A DNA stretch of 64,000 nucleotides from Ardenticatenaceae bacterium (GCA_020634455.1 JACKBQ010000002.1:186001-250000), one strand, 5' to 3'; shown: positions 1-9,585, numbered from the stretch's first letter. Program-made: numbers and translations. The notes: a model not told the origin generated them from the letters alone.

Positions 1-81
1 CTGACACGATGGCGTGGTTGGTAGCCAACTAAGCAAGGTTGGTGCGTGGGCAGCCTGCCTACGCACCAACAAAGTGAAAGC

Positions 82-1449
82 ATGGGCAACATATCCAGAG
101 TTGAGCGCCTGAGTACAGAAAAAATCGGGAAGCTGTTGTGGGAGATGTCTTCGCAAACGACGTTTTCCCTGTTGGTTTATGCCATTTACAGCATCACAGA
201 TACCTACTTTCTTTCTATCGGCATCAATTCGCTGGCGGCTGCCGGGTCTTCGATTGTTTCGCCGGTCTTGATTGCGCTGGGGGGCGTGGCCACCATTGTG
301 GGGGTTGGTGGGGCGTCGCTGGTGTCGCGGCGGCTGGGCGAGCATGATACTGAGCAGGCTTCGCGAACGGTGGCAAATACGTTCCTGATTTTTTGGGTAG
401 CAGCGATTGCGATTACGATTTTTGGATCGCTTTTCATTAAACCTATCGTTTATTTGCTGGGAGCGACGGAGGCGATTGCGCCGTATGCGGTGGTTTACGG
501 CCGTATCATCTTCCTTGGGGCCATCACCAGTACCGGCTTTTCAACCATCATTCGGGCAGATGGCAGCATCAAATACTCAACTGCCATCTGGATCATCCCC
601 GTTGTTACCAATGCTATTCTGAGTTGGCTGTTCGTGATGGTCTTGAAAATCGGCGTAGCCGGAGCGGCGCTGGCAACCGTCGCCGGGCAGGCCATCTCCG
701 CCGGCATGAGCGTCTACTTCTTCTTTTTCAAGAGAAACCGCTCCTACCAAATCAAGGCAGCCTACTTCAAGCCGAATAAAGCTATTATCGGCGAGGTTTT
801 GTTGATTGGCCTGCCCTCTTTTCTCAAGAGCCTCAGCGCCAGCCTGATAGTTGTTGTCACCAACAACCTGCTCAAGTTGGCGGGCGGCGATAGCGCGTTA
901 GCCATCTATGCCATCGTTGGCAAACTGTATGCCGCGCTAAACATGCCGCAAACAGGCATCACGCAGGGGATGCAGCCTCTTGTGGGCTACAATTTTGGTC
1001 AAAAACGGCTTGAACGTGTCAGGCAAACCATTGCGCTTTCATTGAAAACGTCAGTGGTTTACGGGACATTCGTTTGTGGCCTCTCTATGTTAATTCCAGC
1101 GGCGTTGATTTCTCTGCTATCCAAAGAAGCAGCGATCATTGCCGAAGGGCAAGTTGCCCTGAGATTGTTATCGTTGTCCTTTCCCGTTAGCGGTTTGGCG
1201 CTGATGGTGGCGACGTTTTTCCAGTCGGTTGGCAGGGCAAAAGAGGCGTTGAGCATCACGCTTGGGAGCATCATCCTGGTCAAATTACCGGTTTTGCTTA
1301 TTGCGTCCAGGCTGTTTGGCTTGAACGGGATTTGGGCTTCGGAAGCGGTTTCTGAACTGTTCCTAAGTGTTATGGTCTTGATTATGTTGCGGCGTTTTCA
1401 GGGTAAAGCGCTGGCTATGGAGACGCTGGCTTACGGAAATGCGCCGTGA
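82..1449 (+). CDS. MATE family multidrug/cation efflux transporter
   Basis: This is a polytopic membrane protein of about 455 residues, the usual length for a MATE exporter. Two halves of hydrophobic segments are visible, and the early stretch with T-D-T-Y-F followed by a glycine-rich helix and L-V-S-R-R-L-G-E is typical of the family. MATE proteins expel cationic drugs or metabolites using Na+ or H+. A GTG at 46 is in frame. I prefer the ATG at 82 because homologues begin close to the R-V-E-R-L-S-T-E-K-I-G-K-L-L-W segment, but neither start has a strong ribosome binding site. The substrate cannot be read from sequence. A hydrolase gene follows on the same strand after about 60 bp. Confidence 0.88.
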   Translation: MGNISRVERLSTEKIGKLLWEMSSQTTFSLLVYAIYSITDTYFLSIGINSLAAAGSSIVSPVLIALGGVATIVGVGGASLVSRRLGEHDTEQASRTVANTFLIFWVAAIAITIFGSLFIKPIVYLLGATEAIAPYAVVYGRIIFLGAITSTGFSTIIRADGSIKYSTAIWIIPVVTNAILSWLFVMVLKIGVAGAALATVAGQAISAGMSVYFFFFKRNRSYQIKAAYFKPNKAIIGEVLLIGLPSFLKSLSASLIVVVTNNLLKLAGGDSALAIYAIVGKLYAALNMPQTGITQGMQPLVGYNFGQKRLERVRQTIALSLKTSVVYGTFVCGLSMLIPAALISLLSKEAAIIAEGQVALRLLSLSFPVSGLALMVATFFQSVGRAKEALSITLGSIILVKLPVLLIASRLFGLNGIWASEAVSELFLSVMVLIMLRRFQGKALAMETLAYGNAP

Positions 1450-1512
1450 TAATCGGCCAGCTATGGCACAATTCCCGGCGGCTTGGGCTATTTGGCAGTA
1501 AAAGGAGTTTGT

Positions 1513-2325
1513 ATGCTACCGCATTGGACTGAATCTGACGTTGTGGTTGATGGGCTTGAATTTCATTATGTTCGCACGGGAAACGGCCGTACCCCACCTC
1601 TCTTACTCTTGCACGGCTTTTCGGATAACGGCCTGTGCTGGCTGCCGATGGCGCGTGAATTAGAGTCCCGGTTTGATCTGGTTATGCTGGACGCGCGTGG
1701 ACACGGCCGTTCCGCCCGCATACACCCCAACGAGACAATTGACAACGCCGCCGATGCCGCCAAAATTATTGAGGCGTTGGGCTTGCAAAAACCGATAGTT
1801 ATCGGTCATTCGATGGGGGGGCTGGCGGCTACCGAGCTTGGCGCTCGCTTTCCAGACTTGGTGAGCGGGTTGATTTTGGAGGACCCGGCCTGGATTGACC
1901 CCTCGCCTGACGCTGTGCCATTGGCTGAAAACCCATTTTTTAATTGGTTGTTAAATCTCGATGGCGTGCCGGTGGAAGAAATCATCGCGCAGGGCAAAAT
2001 GACAAATCCCATCTGGTCGGAAAGCGAGTTTCTGCCCTGGGCTGAATCCAAAAAGCAGCTGGACAAGAACATTTTAGGGGTGGTTCGTTTTGACAAACCG
2101 TGGCGGGAGCTTGTTGCCGCGCTCACTGTGCCGACGTTGTTGGTAACGGCCGTTCCCGAACGAGGCGCTATTGTCTCTCCGGCAGCCGCTCAAGAAGCCG
2201 CTTCACTCTCACCATTCATCCAAATTGCAGCTATTCCCAACGTCGGGCACAACATCCGCCGTGAGAATTTCGCAGATTTCATGCAAGCTGTGCAGACATT
2301 TTTAAGCCAATCACAAAATATTTAA
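1513..2325 (+). CDS. Alpha/beta hydrolase
   Basis: This is an alpha/beta-fold hydrolase of 270 residues. The nucleophile elbow G-H-S-M-G-G puts the catalytic Ser near residue 100. The oxyanion H-G motif is at about 34-35 and the catalytic His lies in N-V-G-H-N-I near residue 252. The usual late acid position (G-x-x-D) reads P-E-R-G here, so the third triad member is uncertain. The ATG at 1513 is chosen over upstream in-frame codons because AAAGGAG lies 6 bases before it. Neighbours are an exporter and a GH1 glycosidase. Substrate unknown; an esterase or C-C hydrolase activity is equally possible. Confidence 0.85.
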   Translation: MLPHWTESDVVVDGLEFHYVRTGNGRTPPLLLLHGFSDNGLCWLPMARELESRFDLVMLDARGHGRSARIHPNETIDNAADAAKIIEALGLQKPIVIGHSMGGLAATELGARFPDLVSGLILEDPAWIDPSPDAVPLAENPFFNWLLNLDGVPVEEIIAQGKMTNPIWSESEFLPWAESKKQLDKNILGVVRFDKPWRELVAALTVPTLLVTAVPERGAIVSPAAAQEAASLSPFIQIAAIPNVGHNIRRENFADFMQAVQTFLSQSQNI

Positions 2326-2362
2326 GAACAGATGCAGGAGATATTCAAAAGGAGCATTTCAA

Positions 2363-3589
2363 ATGACCTATCATTTCCCCCCAAATTTTCTATGGGGCAC
2401 GGCCACGGCCGCTCATCAGGTAGAAGGCAACAACACGCACAGCGATTTCTGGGCGATGGAACACCTGCCGAACACGATGTTCGCCGAACCGTCTGGCGAC
2501 GCGATTGATCATTACCACCGGTACCCGGAAGATATAGCTTTGCTGGCCGAGTTGGGCTTTAACAGCTATCGTTTTTCGCTGGAATGGGCGCGGGTAGAAC
2601 CGGAAGACGGCCGTTTCTCCATCGCCGCCCTCGATCATTATCGCCGTATGTGTGAAGCCTGCCACGCACATGGCCTCAAACCTATCGTCACCTATCACCA
2701 TTTCACCTCTCCCCGCTGGCTTATCACACAAGGCGGTTGGGAGAACATGGAAACGGCGCAAAAGTTTGCCCGTTACGCGGGCAAAGTTACCCAGCATTTA
2801 GGCGATCTAATTGATACCGTTTGCACCATCAACGAAGTCAACATCCCACGCATGGCTGCCTTAATTTGGATGGCCGACGGTCTTGACGGCACATTTATCC
2901 AACAGGCAGCGGCGGCGTTGCACACCACACCAGAACAGTTCGCACCCTTCATGTTTGCCGGAACAGCCCAGGGACGAGATGTCATTATTGAAGCCCATCA
3001 TCAGGCACGGGCGGCGATTAAGAGGGAACGGCCGTCTCTGCCCGTAGGCCTCACCATTGCCATGTCCGACATGCAAGCCCTGCCCGGCGGCGAAGCAGCA
3101 CGGGACAAAATGCGCTGGGAATTGCAAGACGTATTCCTGGAGGCAGCCCGCAAAGATGATTTCCTTGGTGTGCAAACCTATAGCCGCGAACGATACGGAG
3201 CCGATGGCCATCTTGGCCCGGAAGAAGGCGTAGAACTGACGCAAATGGGGTACGAATTTTGGCCGCAAGCGATTGGCGCAACCCTGCGCCGCGCCCACGA
3301 AGTGGCTGGCGTTCCTATGATGGTCACAGAAAACGGCATTGGCACAACGGAAGACGGCCGTCGCCTGGCCTATTACCAAACCGCCTTGCAAAGCGTCGCC
3401 GATTGCCTGCGCGATGGGCTAGACATCCGCGGTTACTTCGCCTGGTCTGCCTTCGATAACTTTGAATGGATGCTGGGCTATCGCCCCACGTTCGGCATCA
3501 TTGCCGTAGACCGCGCCAGCCAACAGCGCACCGTCAAACCAAGCGCCCGTTGGTTAAGTCAGGTCGCTCAAACCAATCAGATTGGATAG
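2363..3589 (+). CDS. Glycoside hydrolase family 1 (beta-glucosidase-like)
   Basis: The 408 residues have the GH1 (beta/alpha)8 signature. The N-terminus carries F-L-W-G-T-A-T-A-A-H-Q-V-E-G. The acid/base Glu is about residue 158 in T-I-N-E-V-N, a variant of the common T-x-N-E-P. The nucleophile Glu is about residue 323 in V-T-E-N-G. GH1 enzymes release terminal beta-linked glucose, galactose or related sugars. There is no signal peptide, so it acts in the cytoplasm on imported oligosaccharides. AAAGGAG precedes the ATG. The MFS gene starts 3 bp after the stop, which suggests co-transcription and a shared sugar substrate. At 408 residues it is somewhat shorter than typical GH1 enzymes (about 440-470). 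Confidence 0.9.
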   Translation: MTYHFPPNFLWGTATAAHQVEGNNTHSDFWAMEHLPNTMFAEPSGDAIDHYHRYPEDIALLAELGFNSYRFSLEWARVEPEDGRFSIAALDHYRRMCEACHAHGLKPIVTYHHFTSPRWLITQGGWENMETAQKFARYAGKVTQHLGDLIDTVCTINEVNIPRMAALIWMADGLDGTFIQQAAAALHTTPEQFAPFMFAGTAQGRDVIIEAHHQARAAIKRERPSLPVGLTIAMSDMQALPGGEAARDKMRWELQDVFLEAARKDDFLGVQTYSRERYGADGHLGPEEGVELTQMGYEFWPQAIGATLRRAHEVAGVPMMVTENGIGTTEDGRRLAYYQTALQSVADCLRDGLDIRGYFAWSAFDNFEWMLGYRPTFGIIAVDRASQQRTVKPSARWLSQVAQTNQIG

Positions 3590-3592
3590 GTA

Positions 3593-4762
3593 ATGCTGCA
3601 AGTTAAACAAAATTCCGTCAAAGCATGGCGCTGGGCCGTGCTAACCTTGTTCTTTGTCAACGGGGCGATCATGGCCAACTGGGTCTCGCGCATCCCCCAA
3701 ATCCAGGCTAACCTGGCTATGAGCGAAGGGACGCTTGGTATTGTGTTGCTGTGGGCAGCCGTTGGCGTGTTAACTGCCTTATCTATGGCGGGTGGTTTGA
3801 TAGCCCGGTTTGGCAGTCGCACCATGTCCATCGCCGGAGCCTTGCTACTGGCAGCCACCTTGTTGCCTTTAGGCTTCATGCCCAATCCAATCGCGCTCTC
3901 TATCAATCTGTTCTTTTATGGCGGGGCGATGAGCTTGATGGACGTCGCCATGAACGCGCAAGGGGTAGACGTGGAACGCGTCTTAAAGCGTTCGGTGATG
4001 TCTTCCTTCCATGCCGCTTACAGCATTGGTGGCTTTGCCGGGGCAATGATGGGAGGTGGGTTGGCGTCATTCGGCATGCAGCCGAGCATCCACTTCTTGA
4101 TTGCGGCGTTTATCTTCAGCGTGCTGGCGTTAATTGTTGCGCCTGCCCTGCGCCCCACAGAAGTGACTGACGCGCCCGCCCAAGCCGAACCGATCTTTCG
4201 CCTGCCAGACCGCATCATTTGGCCGATTGGTGCTATCGCTTTTTGTTCCAGCATCGGCGAAGGCGCAATGGCCGATTGGAGTGGCGTTTATCTGAAAACA
4301 ATCGTGGGTACAGAGGCAGCAACGGCCGCTTTGGGCTTCGCGGCTTTTTCCATCACCATGACAATCGGCCGTTTATTGGGTGATTACCTGACCACACGCG
4401 CCGAGCCGTCTCAATTAGTGCGCGTTGGGGGTGTACTTGCCTCTTTAGGGATTTTGCTGGCGATCCTTTTCCCGCAAATTACGGCCGTTTTGCTTGGATT
4501 TGGTGCGGTTGGTGCGGGCTTATCCATTGTCGTGCCGTTGGCCTTTAGCGCGGCGGGCAAAGTGCCCGGTCTGCCATCCGGTGCGGGCATCGCTGGCGTC
4601 GCAACGATAGGGTACGCTGGGTTTTTGGCCGGGCCGCCGATTATCGGCCTCATCGCGGAAGTGACCTCGCTCAGGATCGCGTTAATTTTCGTGATGATTT
4701 TAACCGGCACGCTCATTGTTAGCGCAAGAGCAATGCGGAGCCCTCATTCATCGTACCAATAA
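3593..4762 (+). CDS. MFS transporter (FucP/YbjJ-like)
   Basis: This 12-helix MFS carrier has 389 residues. The N-terminal half contains M-D-V-A-M-N-A-Q-G-V-D-V-E, typical of the FucP/YbjJ sugar-permease-like branch. Its start lies 3 bp after the GH1 stop, so the pair is probably one operon that imports and cleaves a beta-glycoside or exports a product. No terminator is evident after the gene. The 170 bp that follow carry no supported gene before the convergent glycosyltransferase ends. Confidence 0.85.
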   Translation: MLQVKQNSVKAWRWAVLTLFFVNGAIMANWVSRIPQIQANLAMSEGTLGIVLLWAAVGVLTALSMAGGLIARFGSRTMSIAGALLLAATLLPLGFMPNPIALSINLFFYGGAMSLMDVAMNAQGVDVERVLKRSVMSSFHAAYSIGGFAGAMMGGGLASFGMQPSIHFLIAAFIFSVLALIVAPALRPTEVTDAPAQAEPIFRLPDRIIWPIGAIAFCSSIGEGAMADWSGVYLKTIVGTEAATAALGFAAFSITMTIGRLLGDYLTTRAEPSQLVRVGGVLASLGILLAILFPQITAVLLGFGAVGAGLSIVVPLAFSAAGKVPGLPSGAGIAGVATIGYAGFLAGPPIIGLIAEVTSLRIALIFVMILTGTLIVSARAMRSPHSSYQ

Positions 4763-4936
4763 AAGCCTTGCCCAATAAACAAAAAGGTGTTGCCGGAACT
4801 ATCTAGGCAAAAGCGGGAAAGTCCTTTGAATGGCCCAAAGCCATTTCCCCTGCTTTTACATGAGCAAGCGACAGAAAAATCGCGTTTCGGTTTTGGCGAA
4901 CTTTTTGTGGTTTGCTGAGCTGAGTAGAAATCAGGG

Positions 4937-6619
4937 TCAGGGCGTCTCGTACAATTGCACCTGCCCCCCATAAAAATCGCGTTGCCGCGTTAATATCATC
5001 TTTGCAGCCAGCGTTTGCGGGATGAGTCCTAGGGGATCGGTGTACGAGTCATGGCTGTAAACTAGCCACACGCGATTGTGTTCGTTTATCAATGAAATCA
5101 AGCGGGGTAGATCGCTTTCCGTCATCTCTGGTTCCAGAATGCCGCTGTCGAACAGGTCTAAAGGAACCCCTTGTTTCACAACCTGGAGAGCATACTGTTT
5201 TTCATAAGGCATAAAATAGTAGTTGAAGGGGATTTCCACAAAGTTGGAGTTGAAAAGGATCAAATCTCCCTCTTCCACATAAAGGGCAACATAGCCAGCA
5301 GGCGTGCTCCAATCTTCTTTTTGGAAGAACCGATAATAGTCACCTGCCGAAAAGAGGTTGACGGTGACTGCACCCCCTAGCGCTATGAGAATGAGAAGAC
5401 GAAACCTTAATTGGGCGATACCGGCAGCTAGAATGAGGAATAAGGGGATTGTTAGCCAGATCAGCGTCCTATCGTAAAAAATGGGTCGCCATAGGCTTAC
5501 GATTAGCTCGCCCAGGAAAGGGATAGCAAACAAGGCAGCCAGGAATAAGAAGCGTGAAAATGTTTTCCGGAAATGCAGCAACCCTAAACATAGTGCTAGC
5601 GCGTACAGAACCCACAGCGCTGTTACCAGATTGGTCTCAAGGTATGCCAAAGAGGGGTTCAAAAAGGATCTAAGGGCCTGGAGAATGGATTCCCAAGTCG
5701 GCTCTGGTATCCAAAACCGCCGATAGACGCTACTGGTTTGTTTAATAAAGAAATATAGCCAGGGGCTCCACAGTAGGAGGATACCAATCTGGGCTTTTAC
5801 CCAGTTCCCCAATGAGGGGGCTAGCAGGGCAGGTTGAATGTCGAAAATCCTTTTTCTTTGAGAAAGTATCAAACCGAGAACAAAGATATTGATGGTCAGC
5901 AGGAAGAGAACGGCCGTATTATGACTCAATAAAGTTGCTGCCGAAAACAAGATAAAGACAACCCAGGCCAGGTCGGTCTCAATGGCCCGGATGGGCAACC
6001 AGCGAGGACGGAATAGCCAGGCTCTCCAGTTACGCTGAGGTAGCTGACTTTCATACGGTAAACCATTGGCGTCTAGTTTGATTGTCTCAGCTGTGCGCCA
6101 GACCTGTAGATATTCCCGGAACTGGCTACCGATTGGTTTGGCCGCTTGCGAATCCGTTAGCAGTCTGCTCAGGGCATAGATTGCTACGGCCGCATTAAAT
6201 GCCAGGAGGGTATACATACGCGCTTCCTGGGCATAGTAGATATTAAAAAGCGAAGATGTTATGAAAACTGCTGCCGCTAATCCAACCAAAGCGTTAGACA
6301 AACGTTTGCCGATCAGGTAAATCACGGGGATTGTGCCTACGCCGAACAGAACAGAAAGCAGGCGGGCATCATAAGGTGTATCTCCTTTGAACGCGACCCA
6401 GTAATGCAGCATGAAGTAATAAAGTGGTGGATGTTGATCAATCTTGACGATCCATTGCAGCATATCGCTAACACTTTGGTTAGCCAGCCACACGCTAAAG
6501 GTTTCATCCAGCCACATCCCTTTGGCGGCCAGAAGGAGCGTTCGCAGCCAACCGCCTACAAAGGTGATGAAACCTACCAGCCAGGGTGCCATCTCGTCAA
6601 GGTCGAGTTCTTCATTCAT
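4937..6619 (-). CDS. Membrane glycosyltransferase, GT39/PMT_2-like
   Basis: A polytopic protein of 560 residues. The first large loop holds W-L-D-E-T-F-S-V-W and later Q-H-P-P-L-Y-Y, followed by Y-Y-A-Q-E-A-R-M-Y. These are hallmarks of the RgtA-D/ArnT/PMT superfamily, which moves a sugar from a polyprenyl-phosphate donor to lipid or protein on the outer face of the membrane. The acidic pair (D-E) near residue 39 is the expected catalytic or metal-binding site. It stands alone, convergent with the MFS gene and divergent from the merR gene. The ribosome binding site before the ATG is weak. Confidence 0.82.
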   Translation of the reverse strand: MNEELDLDEMAPWLVGFITFVGGWLRTLLLAAKGMWLDETFSVWLANQSVSDMLQWIVKIDQHPPLYYFMLHYWVAFKGDTPYDARLLSVLFGVGTIPVIYLIGKRLSNALVGLAAAVFITSSLFNIYYAQEARMYTLLAFNAAVAIYALSRLLTDSQAAKPIGSQFREYLQVWRTAETIKLDANGLPYESQLPQRNWRAWLFRPRWLPIRAIETDLAWVVFILFSAATLLSHNTAVLFLLTINIFVLGLILSQRKRIFDIQPALLAPSLGNWVKAQIGILLLWSPWLYFFIKQTSSVYRRFWIPEPTWESILQALRSFLNPSLAYLETNLVTALWVLYALALCLGLLHFRKTFSRFLFLAALFAIPFLGELIVSLWRPIFYDRTLIWLTIPLFLILAAGIAQLRFRLLILIALGGAVTVNLFSAGDYYRFFQKEDWSTPAGYVALYVEEGDLILFNSNFVEIPFNYYFMPYEKQYALQVVKQGVPLDLFDSGILEPEMTESDLPRLISLINEHNRVWLVYSHDSYTDPLGLIPQTLAAKMILTRQRDFYGGQVQLYETP

Positions 6620-6798
6620 GATCTTTCAGAATTTGTACCTACTAATCCTGCCATTCCTGTGAAGGCAGGCGCGGCACTCTAGAAGTAAATCGCTATTAAG
6701 CTCTTTCCCATAATTTTAATCATATGTGAAAGAACCACAAATATGACCCGCCAAATAGCGCGGCGACAAATTTGACAAAATCAATCTGGCCGAAATGC

Positions 6799-6829
6799 TT
6801 GACTTGGAGTTAACTCCAGGTGGTAAACT
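6799..6829 (+). promoter_or_regulatory. MerR-type promoter with 19-bp spacer and central palindrome
   Basis: TTGACT (6799-6804) and TAAACT (6824-6829) are separated by 19 bp rather than the usual 17. The spacer holds the perfect 14-bp palindrome TGGAGTTAACTCCA (6805-6818). Overlong spacers with a dyad are the established signature of promoters that MerR regulators activate by untwisting DNA. The AdhR/NmlR-type aldehyde-sensing branch uses very similar operators. The site is 20 bp upstream of the merR start, so autoregulation and control of the downstream cluster are inferred. Confidence 0.85.
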
Positions 6830-6848
6830 TTCGCTTGGAGGTGCAAAC

Positions 6849-7226
6849 ATGAAGATTTCAGAAGTGAGTGAACAATCTGGCTTATCGGTGGATACGCTGC
6901 GCTATTACGAAAAAATCGGCCTGCTGCCGCCCGTCAACCGCACAGAAAGCGGCATCCGCGATTTTGACGAACTAGATGTGCGTCGTGTTGGCTTCATTAA
7001 ATGTATGCGGGCTGCTGGACTGCCCATTGAAGTGCTGATTGAGTATTACGCGCTGGTGCAGCAGGGAGACGACACGATTGACGCCCGCAAAGCCATTTTG
7101 GTGGAGCAGCGCAGCCAGCTTTTGGCGCGGATGGCCGAAATGCAGGAAACGCTGGATTTGCTGAACCACAAAATTGACGTGTACGAAAACATGGTTCTGA
7201 CGAAAGAGCAAGAGCTGTCTGATTGA
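6849..7226 (+). CDS. MerR family transcriptional regulator
   Basis: The 125-residue product starts with the canonical MerR helix-turn-helix (K-I-S-E-V-S-E-Q-S-G-L-S, then L-R-Y-Y-E-K-I-G-L-L-P-P) and ends in the long dimerisation helix (about residues 80-115). It lacks the paired cysteines of metal sensors, which points to an AdhR/NmlR-like aldehyde or small-molecule sensor. The ATG at 6849 is chosen because GGAGG lies just upstream and the HTH begins immediately. The earlier in-frame ATG at 6795 would lie upstream of the promoter -10. It heads a long run of reductases and carriers that it probably controls. Confidence 0.9.
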   Translation: MKISEVSEQSGLSVDTLRYYEKIGLLPPVNRTESGIRDFDELDVRRVGFIKCMRAAGLPIEVLIEYYALVQQGDDTIDARKAILVEQRSQLLARMAEMQETLDLLNHKIDVYENMVLTKEQELSD

Positions 7227-7255
7227 TAGAGTCAACCCATTGACTCCCCAAAGAT

Positions 7256-8428
7256 ATGATGAAGAATAAACAGTTATTCTGGCCGTTTGGCTTGTATTTC
7301 CTCCTTCTCGCGGGTGTGGCTGCGCACGGCCCTTACCGCGTCCTGTACTTCCAATCGCTGGAATTTACAGGCGCACAAATCGGACTGTTAACCGGCATCG
7401 CGCCGCTGGTTACGCTGGTTAGCTTGCCGCTCATCACTGGTTTTGCCGACCGTACCAAACGGCACAAACTTATCATGAGCGTTTCCCTGTTGGTCGTCAT
7501 TGCGGGGCTAATCATCTACACCACGCTAACAACATTTACAGCGCTTTTCATTGTTACCATCCTTGTCGGCATTTTCTTTGCGCCTGTCATGGCGCTGGCG
7601 AACAGCGCGACAATGTTTATGTTGGGGGAATGGAAGGAGGGATACGGCCGTATCCGTCTCGGTGGCACGCTCGGATTCAGCCTGGTTGCCACACTGGCAG
7701 GCATCTTAGTCGAAAATCACGGCCTGAAAATCGCCTTCTGGAGCGGGGCGGGCATCCTATTCCTCAGCTTCCTCGTCAGCCAAAAGCTGACGCACGGCGA
7801 CGAAGAAAGCGGCAAACCGGCCAACTGGAACCGGGTAGGCGAATTGCTCAAAAACCCACAATTTTTGCTCTTTTTGCTGCTCAGTCTCTCCGGCGGCATC
7901 TCCTTTGCCACGCTCAACGCCTACCTCTTCCCCTACATGAAAGCGGTTGGCGCGAAAGAAGCCACAATGGGATTGGCGCTCACCATCGGCACAATCTCCG
8001 AAGTGCCAGCCATGTTCTTTGCCGGGCAATTCATCAAACGGTACAAGGCATTCAACATCATCTTGTTTGCCCTCGCCATGACTGGCCTGCGCTTTTTGTT
8101 GTTGGGCATCGCCGCCAGCCCCACGCTCGTTTTGTGGATTCAACTGCTCAACGGCCTCAACTACCCCCTGCTAACGGTGGCTGGTGTCACTTTTGCTGAC
8201 GAACACGCCCCCGAAGGATTTCGCGCCACCGCGCAGGGATTGTTCAACACCGCTACTGGCGGCATTGGCGCTGCGCTGGGCGGTTTTGTCGGCGGTTTGT
8301 TATTTGAAAGCCTCGGCGCACATGGCATGTACCTCGCGTTTGGCACATTTGTATTCATTGTTTTAGTCGTAGTCGGCGCAATTCAGCGCGTTTTGTTACC
8401 GAAAGAAGTCAAAGAGATTAGAGATTAG
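7256..8428 (+). CDS. MFS transporter (MFS_1-like, nucleoside/phenylpropionate permease type)
   Basis: A 12-helix carrier of 390 residues. The segment G-P-Y-R-V-L-Y-F-Q-S-L-E-F-T-G-A-Q-I-G-L and the loop F-A-D-R-T-K-R-H-K match the MFS_1-like subgroup that includes HcaT/LacY-type permeases. Two consecutive ATG codons (7256 and 7259) are possible starts, and the ribosome binding site is weak. It lies 29 bp after merR and probably belongs to the MerR-controlled unit. Substrate unknown. Confidence 0.85.
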   Translation: MMKNKQLFWPFGLYFLLLAGVAAHGPYRVLYFQSLEFTGAQIGLLTGIAPLVTLVSLPLITGFADRTKRHKLIMSVSLLVVIAGLIIYTTLTTFTALFIVTILVGIFFAPVMALANSATMFMLGEWKEGYGRIRLGGTLGFSLVATLAGILVENHGLKIAFWSGAGILFLSFLVSQKLTHGDEESGKPANWNRVGELLKNPQFLLFLLLSLSGGISFATLNAYLFPYMKAVGAKEATMGLALTIGTISEVPAMFFAGQFIKRYKAFNIILFALAMTGLRFLLLGIAASPTLVLWIQLLNGLNYPLLTVAGVTFADEHAPEGFRATAQGLFNTATGGIGAALGGFVGGLLFESLGAHGMYLAFGTFVFIVLVVVGAIQRVLLPKEVKEIRD

Positions 8429-8480
8429 AGACTGGAGATTGGCTAATCGCTACTCTCCAATCCCCACAAAAGGAACAATT

Positions 8481-9446
8481 ATGAAAACTCGTAAACTTGG
8501 CAACAGCAATTTAGAGGTCTCAGCCCTGGGTCTGGGCTGTATGCGCATGAGCTTTGGCGACACGCCTACCGACAAGCAGGAGATGATTACGCTGCTGCGC
8601 CAATCAGTGGAGCGTGGCGTCACCTTCTTCGACACGGCCGAAGTGTACGGCCCTTTCACCAATGAACTGCTGGTTGGCGAAGCGCTGGAACCATTCAAAG
8701 GGCAGGTCGTCATCGCCACCAAATTTGGCTTCAAGCACGACGAAAATGGGCCGCATCCGCGCGTGGGGCTGGACAGCCGCCCCGAACAAATCAAGCGGGT
8801 AGCCGATGAATCGCTCAAGCGGCTGCGCGTGGACGTAATTGACCTGTTCTACCAGCACCGCCCCGACCCAAACGTGCCGATGGAAGATGTGGCTGGCGCG
8901 GTGCAGGAGCTGATTCAGGCAGGCAAGGTGAAGCATTTTGGCTTGTCAGAAGCCAGCGCCGAGCAAATCCGCCAGGCGCACGCGGTGCAGCCGGTAGCCG
9001 CTTTGCAGAGTGAATATTCAATTTGGTGGACAGAAATTGAACAGAATGATGTGCTGGCCACTGTTGAAGAATTGGGCATTGGCCTGGTGCCGTACAGCCC
9101 CCTAGGGCGCGGCTTTTTGACCGGCAAAATCACCACCGAAACCACCTACGACAGCTCCGACATCCGCAGCCGCAACCCGCGCTTTACGGCCGAAGCGATC
9201 ACGGCTAACCAGGCGGTGGTGGACCTGCTGGCGCGCATCGGCCAGAACCACGACGCCACGCCGGGCCAGATTGCCCTCGCCTGGCTGCTGGCGCAAAAGC
9301 CGTGGATTGTACCCATCCCGGGCACGCGCAAGCTGCACCGCCTGGACGAAAACAACGGCGCAGTTGACATTGAATTGACCGCCGATGACCTGAGCGAAAT
9401 TCGGGCAGCAATGGCCAACATCAACGTGGTGGGCCACCGCTATTAA
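8481..9446 (+). CDS. Aldo/keto reductase
   Basis: The 321 residues form a (beta/alpha)8 NADPH-dependent reductase. The tetrad is visible: Asp and Tyr in F-D-T-A-E-V-Y-G, Lys in A-T-K-F-G-F, and His in Y-Q-H-R-P-D. The opening M-K-T-R-K-L-G-N-S-N-L-E-V-S-A-L-G-L-G-C-M resembles YakC/AKR13-type enzymes that reduce aldehydes and ketones. The ATG at 8481 is chosen because AAAGGA lies 8 bases upstream; the in-frame codon at 8439 would sit inside a repeat-like intergenic stretch. It is the first of four non-identical aldo/keto reductases in the cluster. Confidence 0.92.
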   Translation: MKTRKLGNSNLEVSALGLGCMRMSFGDTPTDKQEMITLLRQSVERGVTFFDTAEVYGPFTNELLVGEALEPFKGQVVIATKFGFKHDENGPHPRVGLDSRPEQIKRVADESLKRLRVDVIDLFYQHRPDPNVPMEDVAGAVQELIQAGKVKHFGLSEASAEQIRQAHAVQPVAALQSEYSIWWTEIEQNDVLATVEELGIGLVPYSPLGRGFLTGKITTETTYDSSDIRSRNPRFTAEAITANQAVVDLLARIGQNHDATPGQIALAWLLAQKPWIVPIPGTRKLHRLDENNGAVDIELTADDLSEIRAAMANINVVGHRY

Positions 9447-9462
9447 GAATTTATCCGAAAAA

Positions 9463-9528
9463 GCCACAGAGAAAAAGAGAAAATGGCGCGTTAAAACGCA
9501 TCTCAAAAATCTCTGTGAACTCTGTGGC
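9463..9528. repeat. Imperfect intergenic palindrome (CCACAGAG type)
   Basis: GCCACAGAG (9463-9471) and its complement CTCTGTGGC (9520-9528) form a long hairpin with further inner complementarity. A related arrangement (AGCCACAG / CTGTGGCT) lies at 20875-20967. This looks like a dispersed REP/MITE-like element rather than a gene-specific terminator. Confidence 0.6.
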
Positions 9529-9545
9529 TAATATTTGAATAACTG

Positions 9546-9564
9546 GCCGGATTGGCAATCCGGC
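9546..9564. repeat. REP-like intergenic hairpin (GGATTGGCAATCC type)
   Basis: GCCGGATT-GGC-AATCCGGC is a perfect 8-bp inverted repeat just before the second aldo/keto reductase. The same core recurs at about 14796-14816 and 18199-18225, each time in a gap between cluster genes. Confidence 0.65.
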
Positions 9565-9585
9565 TTACATGACGAAGGAAAAAAT

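Noticed and set aside
2390..3391. Long antisense reading frames opposite the GH1 gene
   Set aside because: They mirror codon structure of a strongly supported GH1 gene and have no ribosome binding site or family motif.
4744..4971. A 75-codon - strand frame between the MFS and GT39 genes
   Set aside because: No ribosome binding site, atypical composition and overlap with the GT39 3' end; treated as chance.
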